From assembly GCF_964019385.1 (NCBI RefSeq), contig NC_088644.1, positions 15,075,031-15,139,030 of the forward strand: 64,000 nt of DNA. Direction: 5' to 3'. The notes under the pieces are model-generated. The model saw nothing but the letters and a program-made list of their open reading frames with translations. It did no database searches and had not been told where the DNA came from. Both the position numbers and the translations under genes were made by a program. Origin of the DNA: Sycon ciliatum (Eukaryota > Porifera > Calcarea > Leucosolenida > Sycettidae). Below, piece by piece: positions 21,501-31,958 of this stretch; the stretch's first letter is position 1, and each line of letters begins with the position of its first letter.

Positions 21501-21700
21501 ACTGTAGCTTTTGCTCGTTTTCGTTGCGCTTGCCTTCCCCTCTTTGGTCTTTCCATAACCTTGAACCTTCCAAGTTGGAAGGCTGTCGGTTAGCGGTACG
21601 GAGATGTGTTGAAGCTAGGTGTCAGGACGTCGTATGTTTCAGTACTCTGTCAGTTTTGTGCCTAGTTATTGCACTTTCTGACTGTATATAGTATCATGTT
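21501..21700. mobile_element. Palindromic element family, split copy (left piece)
   Basis: The core sequence in reverse complement matches that of the intact copy at 32923-33247, including CCTTCCAACTTGGAAGG-like DNA. It then enters the arm and is cut at 21700. The rest of the arm and the tail resume at 27898-27985. The 8-bp ATCATGTT at 21693-21700 is repeated at 27890-27897, so a hAT jumped into this copy. Confidence 0.85.
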
Positions 21701-22136
21701 TAGGGGTGAAACGAATATACCGAACATTCGAATATTCGTTCGTTAGGCCACAGCAAACGAACATTCGTAGTTCTCACGAACATTCGAACTTTGAGAATGT
21801 GCGTACGATACGATAAACCCGTAAAAACATCGCGATCAGTCACGATCGTTTCACACACCGCCTGTAGAATATGTGTAGCTGCGTGCTTGTGACCAGCGCT
21901 GCGCCAGGTGGTACACGACCCGCGCGCGCGCGCGCGGTTCACGATCTAAACCGGCACTTGGCTGGAGTCGAGGCGACGACATGTAGACGAACATCGGAGC
22001 AAAGCATGAGTACTCGTACATGTACTTACATATTTTGGCTGCTCACTCTTCCTTGGACCACTTCGTAATTTTCTTTTGTTTCGAGTTCGCACTGTTCCCA
22101 TGTCAGAAACTGTTTTCAGTCGTGCTCCCCGTTCTG

Positions 22137-22260
22137 TTGTTTGGGATCATTTTACCAAATCCGAGGATGAGAAGTCAGCTACCTGCAGGATTTCCCGCAG
22201 CGCAAAACGGCGAGCAACCTCTATGCGCAGCTGAAAACACAACTACGGTAACTTTCAGCA
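22137..22260 (+). pseudogene. hAT transposase BED-finger remnant
   Basis: Frames shift, but the order of a BED zinc finger is clear: Val-Trp-Asp-His-Phe-Thr-Lys-Ser, then Ala-Thr-Cys-Arg-Ile, then in another frame Ala-Ser-Asn-Leu-Tyr-Ala-Gln-Leu-Lys-Thr. In hAT transposases this DNA-binding domain is N-terminal. The second zinc Cys and the His residues are damaged, and no RNase H-like catalytic core is found before the Kolobok insertion. It is inactive. Confidence 0.6.
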
Positions 22261-23017
22261 TTCTTCTGTCGTCTCTGGGAGTGCAGTTATTTCTACGGCA
22301 TCAACACTGAACAGGAAGCAAGTTGATGACAAACGTTGCTGTGACGCAACGTTCTGGTCCGCAGCAGTAGCAGTATGGGGTTGCTCAGTTGGAGGCCATT
22401 GTGCCTCAACTTTTGAAAGCATCATAAAAGACGTACTGTAAAGTTAGAAACTTTCGCAAGTGATTAAATTTCGCTACTTTCGCGGCCATTGCGCATTCTG
22501 GAGAAGAAAAATCGCCACAAACTGCTCAGTACGTGCATTGCAGACAGCACAACTACAAGATTGAAAAGAGGTAAAAATCGGAAAAAAATTCTCATCACAA
22601 ACCAGCCGCATTCATGAAAATGCAAAATTTGTGCGCCAAAAAGGTTTATTGCAATACTGTATTCAAAAATTCCACTATTTTCTTGCCTATGCCGGTTCGT
22701 GCGTGAGCACGCGCGTGCGACGAGAATGTTAGAGAATGTTCGTTCGTTCGTTCGTTAAAGGGGAACTACACCCAAAAATCAAAACTTCATGGTCCGTAGA
22801 GTTTTGGACGCTGATCGAATGGTGAAGGTCCCACTTCGATCCGACCAAGCGTTCTTGAGATATATCAGTTTGCAATTGTCCTTTTCGGGTCCGTGCCGTG
22901 ACGTCACAAACCCGTGACGTCATTGAGACTTGGTGATCCTTTGGTCAGATCCAGAAACACTGGGATTTCGCATCTTCTTTCTGTTTGTCCATGGAAGAAG
23001 AGGGTATTTGTGTCATC

Positions 23018-23131
23018 ATGGCTTCTGGCTGTGTTGTTGGCTACTATAATCTTACTGGTAACCCCCCTGGGATGAACCTGCACCAATTTCCGAAGGATTG
23101 TGCTTGGCACAGGCCGAGCAGTGCACCATAG
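23018..23131 (+). pseudogene. THAP-like zinc-finger start, copy 1 of a tandem pair
   Basis: ATG opens a 37-codon frame reading Met-Ala-Ser-Gly-Cys-Val-Val-Gly-Tyr-Tyr-Asn, then Pro-Pro-Gly-Met, then His-Gln-Phe-Pro-Lys-Asp and a Trp. That is the order of a THAP domain, the DNA-binding zinc finger of Kolobok and P transposases. The second zinc Cys appears replaced by Tyr, and a stop comes before the second Cys/His pair. The unit is duplicated in tandem 166 bp downstream. Confidence 0.6.
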
Positions 23132-23183
23132 CAGCTATCAAGCGACATAATTATTTGCTTGACAATTTCGGTTTCGGACAATC

Positions 23184-23297
23184 ATGGCTTCTGGCTGTGT
23201 TGTTGGCTACTATAATCTTACTGGTAACCCCCCTGGGATGAACCTGCACCAATTTCCGAAGGATTGTGCTTGGCACAGGCCGAGCAGTGCACCATAG
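23184..23297 (+). pseudogene. THAP-like zinc-finger start, copy 2 of a tandem pair
   Basis: The same 37-codon frame as at 23018-23131, from a 166-bp tandem duplication that covers about 23015-23170 and 23181-23336. The two units are nearly identical, so the duplication is recent compared with the decay of the element. Confidence 0.6.
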
Positions 23298-23998
23298 CAG
23301 CTATCAAGCGACATAATTATTTGCTTGACTATTTCGGGACTACAATGTAAATCCTTCGCGTGTGTTCCAGCCATTTGGCAGAGGAGGAATATTATGCACT
23401 CATCCGATGCGGACGCTGGTGGGTGAAACTGTGGTGTGTCCTTTTTTCGCACGCCACACTGTGAAGCGTCAGTCGAAAAGCGGAGGTGAGTGCAATATTT
23501 CAAAAACACTAGCTACTGTATGTAGTTCTTTCTTTTCCAAAGCATTTGTAGAATTTTTTTGGACTACATCACTACGAAATGTGAAGCTTTCCGAAACCGG
23601 CCTGATGAGGTGGACGGCAGTAGATCTCCTGTTTCCCTAGGCTATACTGCGTGCGATCGATGAACCTGTCTGCGATTGCTGTTCTTGATTTTACAGGAAG
23701 AAGATCAAGTGCAGCTGTACCATCGGTCGCAGTGACTCACTGTTGAGCTACGACCACTGCCACCGCCGAAAGGTTATAGGAAGGACTGTTTGCAGCGCCA
23801 GCGCCTGTAGCTGGCATGTTTTTTTCCTGTATGAACACACAGTATGTACTGCTGATAAGCTACATTACGCAATGACCCGCAGTTCAAGGAGAGAAGATAG
23901 TCAACATACCGGCAACAGTGTACAAGTGCACCTATTCAGGAACTCGTTGCGTTTTCTCAGTGTGGATGCAGATGAGAGCCAGACATTAATATTATTAT

Positions 23999-24262
23999 TG
24001 TGTGTATGCGTGCATGCGCGTGTGTGTGTGCGCGCGCACGCGCGTGAGTGTGTGCGCGCGCGCGCCCGTGCATGAGTGTGCGTGCACGTGAGTGTGTTTG
24101 CACACGCGTGAAAGACAGACATTATTATTATTGTGTGTGTGCGTGCACGCTCGTGAGTGTGTGTGTGTGCGCGCGCACGCTCGTGACACTGAGTGTGTGT
24201 GCGCGCACGCGTGTGAGTGTGTGTGTGTGCGCGCAGGCGCACACATGCGTGTGCTTTTGTGT
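23999..24262. repeat. GT/GC-rich microsatellite cluster
   Basis: Several (GT)n and (GC)n tracts separated by short unique bits, with an ATTATTATT interlude at 24120. A second, looser GT-rich cluster continues to about 24580. It explains the Cys/Val and His/Thr-rich open frames on both strands. Confidence 0.9.
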
Positions 24263-24582
24263 AATGTGATATAACATTCCAACGATAATAACGTCATCTA
24301 TTCTGTGTTCTCCTTTATGTCATTCTCTCCCCCTTGCGAGAGGGACATGGAATGACAAGTAGTAGATGCATTGCCGTGAGTGATCCTGAGGGATGTGTGG
24401 GTATGCAACCAAGTGCATGAGTGCGCGCATGTGTGCGAGCATGTGCACAGGCACTTGTATGCTTATGCACTCGTGTGCGCACGCGCTTGTGAAATTGCGT
24501 GTCTGCGTGCGTGAGCATGTGTGACTACTATACTATGTGCCCACCAAGGTGAGCACATGTGCGTGCGTGTGTGTGGGGCGCA

Positions 24583-27165
24583 GGCGGATATGTGCACACA
24601 TTTTAGAATGATCATCAAGAAGGACAGAGCTGTTCCGGTAATGCAGTCATGATACACCACAGTAGGGCAAAACGCACTCAATATGCTACTGTGCTGCTGC
24701 TGCTAGAGTGCACAGCGCAATAGATGACTTGCACAAAGATTGTCTGGGTTCGAGACGGGGCAAGTGGACCTTCTGACTCTGACTTCCCCACCTTTTGAAG
24801 TTTCGCTTTTTGCCTGGCGAACACTGAGCTAGTTTTTTTGGCTAGAGAGTAGAGTTGTTTTGATTCGGCTTGAATCGTCATGCCGAAGCGCTGGTACGCT
24901 CCTGAATGCACTAGCAGACGAGAGATGGAACTGAGGCTCCCATTCCATACGTTCCTTTTCGAGCCGGCCGGGCGGGAGGCAGAAAAAATGAGGGAATATT
25001 ATTTTTAGTATCATTGGTGTAGGCTGCAACAAGCACGTCGTGGTCCTGAAGTGTGACTACTTTCCCGCAGTGGAAGTGAAGTCAAGCACAACGAAAGTTT
25101 GTGGACGTCTGAGAAAGAACTCGATTCCCTTCGATTCAGCTGCACTAGCTCCAGAGCGACCCCAGTCTCCTGAGGACAGACTGCGGAGAGGCCAGGAACC
25201 TGCCGAGTCAAGAGTGGAAGCCCAAACCACTAAAATGAGGGGTGGAAGGACTGAGTGTGAGAGCCAGATGGCCTTTAGTAGTACTTCAAGTAGTATCTTG
25301 AGTTGAAGGAGAGAACAAGTGTGCTGGAGAAACGCTGCGAAGTCCTCAGGCCTGATGTGTACTAGCTACTGTTGAAGTCTCACTTGTTCCGATATGAACA
25401 CTTCATCAGCCCTGACTCTGAGCAGCTGTATCTAGACTTGGACTTAAGCCAGAGACATAGCATTGTAAACCTTACTGAAGCCATTATGTATCCAATGCGT
25501 GACTCTAGTGAGAAAGCAGTTTGGCGCAGGCTCGCAAACTATGATAGAATCAGGGAGTGTTGGAAAGTCACATTATACCTCCCCATGATTAGCTGGTAAT
25601 CACGACGATGCGGCTCCGGCTGGGTCTCAGTCTTAGAAAGGATTTGTTGAAGCATCATCAAACAGTGCATTCGCCTTCATCATACACTGGCTCTGTTGCC
25701 TACAGTAATTCACATTTTGACGGGGCGCGCTGGGAGGATACGGAAGGAGCGGCGGGAACCATTGGAGTGCTCATGATGCTGGTTAGCGGAGACCGATGTG
25801 TCAGGAACGGGAACGCAACCGCACTACTGTACAGATCAGGAAGCGATGGAAGAGTTGAATCTGCTCAGCCTTCCATGCCGTGTACAGGGACACAAGCGTA
25901 AAAATGGCTACATTTCAAATGTGAACTGGCGATGGTATTGTGTGGCGACGAACACAACTGCAACTGTTCAAATTTCAGCATTTCGAACATTATGCTTCCC
26001 ATGATAACTCACCGAATGGCTCACATGACGGAGTTGGACATTACCAGGCTAGGATATCATTTGCTGTATTTATGGATAGTCCTTGAGTTTTCAGATGAAG
26101 TGCTTTATCTTTTACCTGTCGTTCCTTTAGTATGGCACAATGTCCATGGCTGTTTCCTTGTCTTCATAACAGACTGGTATAATCAGCATGATTCTGCTTT
26201 TTTTGAGAAGAAATAAAACTTTCCTTTCGGAAAGGAAGCCCAGAAACGTCAACCCCCATGGACTGTGCTTTATGACTCTCGTCCATCGACGTCAACCGTC
26301 GCAATCAAAATAATAGGAGATCCTCCAGATAGGCGTTAGCCTTTGGGTAATCCTGAAATAAAGATTATTATTATTAATAACTGCTGCATGTATGTTGTGC
26401 TGTGCGAACTGTACAAGATTTTACAGCTCACCCACGCTATATCCCGTACCGTTAGCGTTACATTGAATATGAACTAGGCTAGCACAGTTATCCTTCGTTC
26501 TTTTGATGGCGGCGGGTAGCATGGAACTTGACGTGTTCTTGGGATCCTCGTGCAACACTTGCTGTTCCCGGATGCCATATTATTGGGTGCATCGAGGTTG
26601 CTTCTATGCTCACTGTTGTTTTGTAAGACAATTTTTTATAACTATTTCACCGAAGAATAAGACAAGAGTATTTTGGGTTGGTTTGGACGCCTGGCTTCTC
26701 TTCACATAATAATACAGTCATGTACTTCCACTCAGGGAGTAGTACAATACCTGCTTCCACTAACCCTACAAGTGCACATGCATGACTCATGAGCTGCTGA
26801 AGACAGTGACGGTACTGATCATGTACATGTACATGCCGTGCACCGTTCATTCATGCTGACAAAAAAAGTACACTACACTAGTCTACAGACTGTGTAGGGT
26901 GCCCGCAGTGTAGCCTGGGTGCACAGGGTGCACTTGCCCCGTCTCACTCGCGGCTCGGATCTTTGTGCAAGTCATCTATTGTTGGTACACAGCGACGTGA
27001 AATACAAGAGAACGTCTCAGCATTCTGTAAAGACTAAGTGATAATGCAAAAGGTGAGAATGTATTTCGCCACAATACGAATTGAGGTGCAGTCCACTTAT
27101 GTGAGATAAAGCACAAGTGAACCGATACACATTGCACGACCTGCACGGAGATAATGGTAGCCATG
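24583..27165. other. Interior of the Kolobok-type element, products unrecognised
   Basis: Open frames of 60-97 codons occur on the plus strand (25040-25306, 25372-25599, 25798-26216) and could be exons of a decayed gene. A polyadenylation-like AATAAAGATTATTATTATT at 26358-26378 resembles a LINE tail. I see no conserved motif to name a function. Confidence 0.4.
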
Positions 27166-27314
27166 TTATGCAGCAAACTCCATGTACAGGAGTACGAGTG
27201 AGGAGACTATTGATCTGAGTACTGTGCGAATACAAAATTTCACACAATTTACGATATTAAGAGAACGATTCGATTTGTGAGCATTACGTAGGACTATACT
27301 GTGAAAACACTTAC

Positions 27315-27579
27315 GGGTTGTCAGGCTTGCCTGAGCTGCTTTGGCTGCCGCTGCCGCTATTTCGAAATAGCCCAGCCAACCGGTTGCCAGATGTTGCTGA
27401 TGGAGAGCGACTTCTCCAATTGCAGTCATTTCTGCTTCATCCACATTTACAGCCCGAATGGAAGCCACCGCTTGCGCTGCCATATCCTTTCCTGAAAATT
27501 TCGGCTCATGCCCGAAGCCAAACATTTTCAGCTCAGGCTCTGAGCTTTCAAGCTCGTCTGATATGTCGGAATCGCTCAT
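27315..27579 (-). CDS. Possible second protein of the Kolobok-type element (first exon)
   Basis: The minus strand is open for 242 codons from inside the terminal repeat. The likely start is the ATG at 27579. It gives an acidic N-terminus (Met-Ser-Asp-Ser-Asp-Ile-Ser-Asp), a Phe-Gly-Phe-Gly-His-Glu-Pro-Lys-Phe segment, then an Ala-rich helical stretch (Ala-Ala-Ala-Ala-Ala-Lys-Ala-Ala). It ends at a good GTAAGTG donor (27314 down). It faces the THAP-like gene at the other end of the same element. Family unknown. The clean splice donor and long frame make it worth keeping. Confidence 0.4.
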
Positions 27580-27897
27580 GGTGAGGACGTCTTTGTTAGA
27601 ACTATTCCTTTCACATACCAAAATACCTGTACATACTTCTGAGCTTGGCCCAAGCAAGCGAGTCTCAATGACGTAGAAGGGCGTGTTGGGGATGTGTCGC
27701 GGCCGCATGACGTCATGGCGCGTCCCCCGAAAGTACAATTTAAACCGAAGATATCTCAGGAACGCTTGGTCGGATTGAAGTGCAGTGGGACCTTCACCAT
27801 TCGATTCAGCGTCCAAAACTCTACGGACCGTAAAGTTTTGATTTTTGGGTGTAGTTCCCCTCTCAAATGTTGTGTTCGTTTCAGCCCTAATCATGTT

Positions 27898-27985
27898 ACA
27901 GTGATGGAGAGTTACTCTTAACTCGTATCCATATGTCCTTTTCCTTTCTACATTTATTTATGGCTCAACATCCGAGTTTCAAATA
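27898..27985. mobile_element. Palindromic element family, split copy (right piece)
   Basis: It continues the arm cut at 21700 and ends with the family tail (GGCTCAACATCCGAGTTTCAA region, near 27960-27985), matching the right half of the copy at 32923-33247. Confidence 0.85.
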
Positions 27986-28218
27986 ATAATAATGAATAGT
28001 AATAATAACACAGATACGCGTACAACATGCACAGCCGTGCTATACATGCTTCCGCTGCTGTTCTCTAGCTCTGTCCAATATATGTACGTCAATGATTATT
28101 TCATAGTAAAGAAAAAGGACCAAGGAACTACAAGTTACGCTATAATGTCCACTGCCAGCACCATTTACTTGACAATCAGCCGCTGAGTCATGAAACAATC
28201 GCCGTGTGAAACTGCTGT

Positions 28219-29676
28219 TTGTTACTGCTGCCTATTGTCCATCTAAATCATATAACGGAAACGTGGCTAAATTCGTGCATCCCAGACGAGATCATTAAGA
28301 TACCAGGTTACGACCTGTTCCGTCGTGACCGGTCCCAGTGCAGCACTACATGGAGCGACTTGGGTGGTGGTGGGGTAGCAGTTTTCTCTTCGTCCGCCCT
28401 TTGTGCTATGCGCCGCCGGGATCTAGAGTGCAACAATTCAGAGATGATAACTGTCGAAACAGGAGCTACAATCATTTCCTGTATGTACCGTCCTCCAAGA
28501 CACGATAGTCTTGCATTCTGCAACTCATTCAGTCCTCTTCACCCCCTCGTTGACAACCGTCCAGTAATTGTCGTGGGAGACTTTAACTCCAAGAACAATG
28601 AGTGGAACAACGCAGACCCTACGAACACTGCAGGTAGACACATGCAGTCCGCCTTTGACGACTATGGCTTCACTATGGTCTCCAAGAACCATGGAACGAG
28701 GCCAACCAAAGATTCTAATCCGTCCCTAGACCTGATTTTAACTAATATGCCCCATCTTGTCACTTCATGTTACACATCCATGCCCATTGCAGACCACTGT
28801 CCTCTATTTTGCGCATATTCTCCACCAGAGAAACGCCACTCTAGAAGTACTGTCAACGCAGCCGCAGTCTCCAGAAAGGTTGACATGCACCTCCTCAGGC
28901 AGAAACTGAGCACACTACCATTGACCGAATGCATGCAGGGCACCAACGTGCACATCAGTTTCAGATGCATGGCCTACTCTGCACTGCTGGACCAGGCAAT
29001 TCAGGCAGCAACGACCATCACACGCCGGAAAAACACCCAGTCGAACCAACCATGGTTCACAAAAAAACTTAAGACGCAACGTCAGCGAACTAACCGCCTC
29101 TATGTGCTCCACCGAAAGGAGCCACTCAACGATTCCTTACGAGCTGCATACAAACTCTCGCGCAACCTGTACCACCGGTCATTAAGAGCCGCCAAGGACA
29201 CATACTTGTCAACGCTCGGATACACAATGCTTGGCAAGGAAAGAAAGGGTGGCTATGCGTGGTGGAAACGTGCCAAAGCAATATGCAATATTGACCAAAC
29301 AAATAAAAAGGCAATTCCAGACCTGCAGAACGGCAATGAAATTCACAAAACAGATCAAGCGAAGGCCGAAACGCTGTGTACCTTCTTTGCCCGCCAATGC
29401 ACCACTCAGTCAACGCCGCCGAATACTGTAGCAACTAGTATAACAATCAATGAAGCCGACGTCGATGGAAACAAATTTGGATTCGGAAACATACGCCCTG
29501 TTGAAGTCTTCGATGCAGCAAAGAGGCTGCAACAACATAAATCATCATCAGACATCAACCTGACAAACCGTATACTAAAGCAATTCGCAGATATCCTTTC
29601 CCAATCACTATCAGTATTGTTCAACTACAGCCTTGATGATGGTGTGTTCCGTCCTCCTGGAAATCATCCACTGTAA
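28219..29676 (+). CDS. LINE B endonuclease and start of reverse transcriptase
   Basis: This 485-codon frame shows an APE-type endonuclease: Thr-Glu-Thr-Trp-Leu near residue 12, Met-Tyr-Arg-Pro-Pro near 90, Val-Gly-Asp-Phe-Asn-Ser near 119, Ser-Leu-Asp-Leu-Ile-Leu-Thr-Asn near 170, and Ala-Asp-His-Cys near 190. The catalytic Asp/Asn and His residues of the visible motifs are kept. A basic linker follows (Gln-Pro-Trp-Phe-Thr-Lys) and then the approach to the reverse transcriptase. The frame ends at 29676, where a frameshift moves the coding sequence into the next frame. Confidence 0.85.
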   Translation: MLLLPIVHLNHITETWLNSCIPDEIIKIPGYDLFRRDRSQCSTTWSDLGGGGVAVFSSSALCAMRRRDLECNNSEMITVETGATIISCMYRPPRHDSLAFCNSFSPLHPLVDNRPVIVVGDFNSKNNEWNNADPTNTAGRHMQSAFDDYGFTMVSKNHGTRPTKDSNPSLDLILTNMPHLVTSCYTSMPIADHCPLFCAYSPPEKRHSRSTVNAAAVSRKVDMHLLRQKLSTLPLTECMQGTNVHISFRCMAYSALLDQAIQAATTITRRKNTQSNQPWFTKKLKTQRQRTNRLYVLHRKEPLNDSLRAAYKLSRNLYHRSLRAAKDTYLSTLGYTMLGKERKGGYAWWKRAKAICNIDQTNKKAIPDLQNGNEIHKTDQAKAETLCTFFARQCTTQSTPPNTVATSITINEADVDGNKFGFGNIRPVEVFDAAKRLQQHKSSSDINLTNRILKQFADILSQSLSVLFNYSLDDGVFRPPGNHPL

Positions 29677-29681
29677 TACCG

Positions 29682-30311
29682 GTGTACAAGAATAGAGGTT
29701 GCGCCAAAGAGCCTACCAATTACAGACCTATATCCCTTCTCCCATGCATAGCGAAACTAATGGAAAAGATTCTCTCGGAACGTCTACTTCGATACTTGAT
29801 GACCCAGGGTGTAATTTGTAAAGGTCAATTCGCATATGTACGCAACAAGTCTGTAACGGACCAACTTATCTTGCTAACCCAATCAATGGCTGTAAATATT
29901 GATGATGGCACTAATTTTGACCTGATATCTCTAGATTTCAGGAAAGCTTTCGACCGGGTCGACCACTCTATACTCCTAAAGAAATTCGGTAAGATTGCTA
30001 CAGCTTCGTCAGTAAAATGGCTGAAGAGCTTCTTAGGGGATCGACAAATTGAAGTGAAGGTACATAGCACTAAATCGAAGAAGCGGAGCATCAACTGCGG
30101 AGTGCCCCAAGGTTCCCACCTTTCACCACTCCTATTCCTACTCTATATAAATGACCTGCCCAACGCTATGCAACATTGCACGCAATATCTATTTGCAGAT
30201 GATGTCACCCTTCTACTGGCTTACAAACCTGAAGACACCCTCGCCAGTAGAGCGAACATGCAGTCTGATCTCGATGCATGTCAAACATGGGGCAGGAACA
30301 AATTAAATTAA
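29682..30311 (+). CDS. LINE B reverse transcriptase core
   Basis: It contains Asn-Tyr-Arg-Pro-Ile-Ser-Leu-Leu at the start, motif A as Phe-Arg-Lys-Ala-Phe-Asp-Arg-Val near 29937, Gly-Val-Pro-Gln-Gly-Ser near 30100, and the catalytic FADD near 30192. This polymerase copies element RNA at the nicked target. It continues from the frame ending at 29676 and is continued by the next frame at 30305. Confidence 0.88.
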   Translation: MYKNRGCAKEPTNYRPISLLPCIAKLMEKILSERLLRYLMTQGVICKGQFAYVRNKSVTDQLILLTQSMAVNIDDGTNFDLISLDFRKAFDRVDHSILLKKFGKIATASSVKWLKSFLGDRQIEVKVHSTKSKKRSINCGVPQGSHLSPLLFLLYINDLPNAMQHCTQYLFADDVTLLLAYKPEDTLASRANMQSDLDACQTWGRNKLN

Positions 30312-30960
30312 ATTCTCAGCAAGCAAGACATCCGTGCTGTGCCATAGAGCTATCAATGATACACCTACTGCAGGAATCCAATACCAAATGTACAATGAGC
30401 CATTAACGGTGGTTTCCGAACTGCAACATCTTGGTATCACCTTGACCGACAACCTGGATTTCCGCAAACATGTCGCCTCAATAACTTCGAAGTTCAGATA
30501 TCGAGTGCACCTACTGTCAATTATGTCCCAGCAACTTACGCCTTCGGCAATGATCATACTGTACAAAGGGTTCGTAAGACCTGTGATCGAATATAGCTGT
30601 ACGGTGTGGTCGTTTGGATCTAATAAGAAACCCATGACCACTCTTGATCAATTACAGGCAAGGTTTGCTAGAGCTCTACTGAAAAAGAAAAAAATTGCAT
30701 TTGATTACACTTCTTCCAAATCTGTCTTAAATTCTAAATGCTCCCTAGAGTCACTAGCCTATTGTCGTCAAATCATCAGTCTCACTACTTTTCACAGATA
30801 TGTTTTCCATCATCGTGATTACCTTGCTGATTTCCATTTCAAGATTACGAATAGTGAGCGACGACCAAATAAAATCATTCTTCCCAAATTTAAATCATTG
30901 TCTAAGTCTCTCTTCATGTTCCGAACTGCTATTTTATGGAACTGTTTACCCCCAGTCTAA
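30312..30960 (+). CDS. LINE B reverse transcriptase C-terminal region
   Basis: After a second frameshift the frame reads Leu-Gly-Ile-Thr-Leu-Thr-Asp-Asn-Leu-Asp-Phe, the usual block after the palm. Then come a Val-Arg-Pro-Val-Ile-Glu-Tyr segment and a terminal Leu-Trp-Asn-Cys-Leu-Pro block like that of other CR1-type elements. The two frameshifts make this copy defective. Confidence 0.8.
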
Positions 30961-31213
30961 CATCGGAAGCCTCGCTCTATAAGTTCAAAGCTGCCCTCAG
31001 GAAATTTACAGCTGACTATGCTTATGCAATCAACGGAATTCCGCCACCTTGCAGTTGATTTTCCCCATTTCTCTCCTCATCAATCCCTACTTGTCTTTGT
31101 ACATACATCTACATCTACTGTTCTTTCAATCAAATAAACCCCTCGATAGGCACATTGCCTTTGGGTCATTTCATAATAATAAAAATAAAAATAATAATAA
31201 ATTGTCGTATTTG

Positions 31214-31312
31214 AACTCGTATTCTGAGCCAGTAATAAATGTAAAAAAGAGAAGAAACACATGAGAACGAGTTATGAAGCAACTATCTACAACTGTAACA
31301 CTATGATATTAA
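31214..31312. mobile_element. Palindromic element family, copy split by a Kolobok-type element (left piece)
   Basis: It reads as the reverse of the family tail (AACTCG...TGAGCC...ATAAATGTAAAA) followed by the arm. The arm breaks at TTAA (31309-31312) and appears to resume after 37475 with ACAGTCAGAAAATGC, the next expected arm sequence. The copy therefore predates the TTAA insertion. Beyond about 37490 the match is lost. Confidence 0.65.
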
Positions 31313-31958
31313 AGGGGCACTCCGGCTTCATTTTCTACGCCGAGTTTTCGATGCCAAGACGAAGGTTGGTGAAAGAGAAGACCCCTCGAACAAGAACGAG
31401 TCTCCAGAAGCGATCGAGTCGAGCAGGAAGACGACTTTTGAATTTCGGCCGAGCGAGCGCTGATGACGTAATGAGGGATTAGCTTGCCAGTGGAAATGCA
31501 TCTGCGCACATACATTTCACATACTTTTTGGCCAATTTTCAATCGAAGAGGAGGTTGTTTTCTATGTTCTCTCAACGTCGTGAGCGATCCCGTCTTCTAT
31601 ACCCTTCCAGGTACCCTGAAGGTCCTCCAGAGGAGAATTTATCTCCAGCAAAGCGTTGTTGATCCGCTAAATTCGTCTCGAGACATATTCACCCAGTGCA
31701 GTGCTGACAAATGTAGAATGTTGAATCTGTGATAATTGTCGACGATGGACAGAAAGGTTGATAGCCGCTGTCGCAGGGAAAGTGAAGCTGCTGGAAGTAA
31801 CAACGGGGAGCTTGTTAGCATCACTTGATCAAAGCAGCTAGACGGAATCGGGGAGTACTGACTATTTGTCTCGCCCTCAGTTTAGTGAATTTTATGATCA
31901 GAAATTTTTTCGATCAGGATCCCTTCTACAAGATGTGTAGTACAGGTGATTTCTGAAC

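Larger units (their letters stand above)
22759..27861 (+). mobile_element. Kolobok-type transposon with THAP-like exon
   Basis: Inverted ends of about 150 bp begin AGGGGAACTACACCC. The left flank is TTAA (22755-22758). The right flank reads CTCA (27862-27865), a decayed TTAA if the pairing is right. TTAA targeting together with a THAP-like N-terminus is characteristic of Kolobok. Interior frames are broken, a long GT/GC microsatellite sits at 23999-24262, and an oppositely oriented open frame lies at the right end. I could not trace a full transposase. Confidence 0.78.
21701..27889 (+). mobile_element. hAT transposon, disrupted by a Kolobok-type element
   Basis: The ends are TAGGGGTGAAACGAA and its inverse TTCGTTTCAGCCCTA, flanked by the 8-bp duplication ATCATGTT (21693-21700 and 27890-27897), the hallmark of hAT. 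About 1.05 kb of hAT sequence remains on the left and only about 25 bp on the right. The 5.1 kb between belongs to another transposon. A decayed BED zinc finger marks the transposase start. Confidence 0.88.
28219..31200 (+). mobile_element. LINE B: non-LTR retrotransposon with endonuclease and reverse transcriptase
   Basis: Plus-strand order: APE endonuclease (28219-28810), linker, reverse transcriptase (29680-30310), C-terminal region to 30960, a short 3' UTR with an AAATAAACCCC signal near 31133, and a tail of ATA/AAT repeats ending about 31200. The first endonuclease motifs are missing, so it is 5'-truncated. Two frameshifts break the main frame. Confidence 0.88.

Noticed and set aside
21175-21691. 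Long open frames spanning 21301-21500
   Set aside because: They run through the N gap and are artefacts of translating unknown bases.
23901-24518. Overlapping open frames rich in Cys/Val, His/Thr and Arg/Ala on both strands
   Set aside because: They are translations of GT/GC microsatellite DNA and have no splice signals or domain.
24690-26980. Inverted repeat around ACTTGCACAAAG at about 24727 and CTTTGTGCAAGT at about 26961
   Set aside because: The match is about 30 bp with no target duplication. It is too short to define an element.
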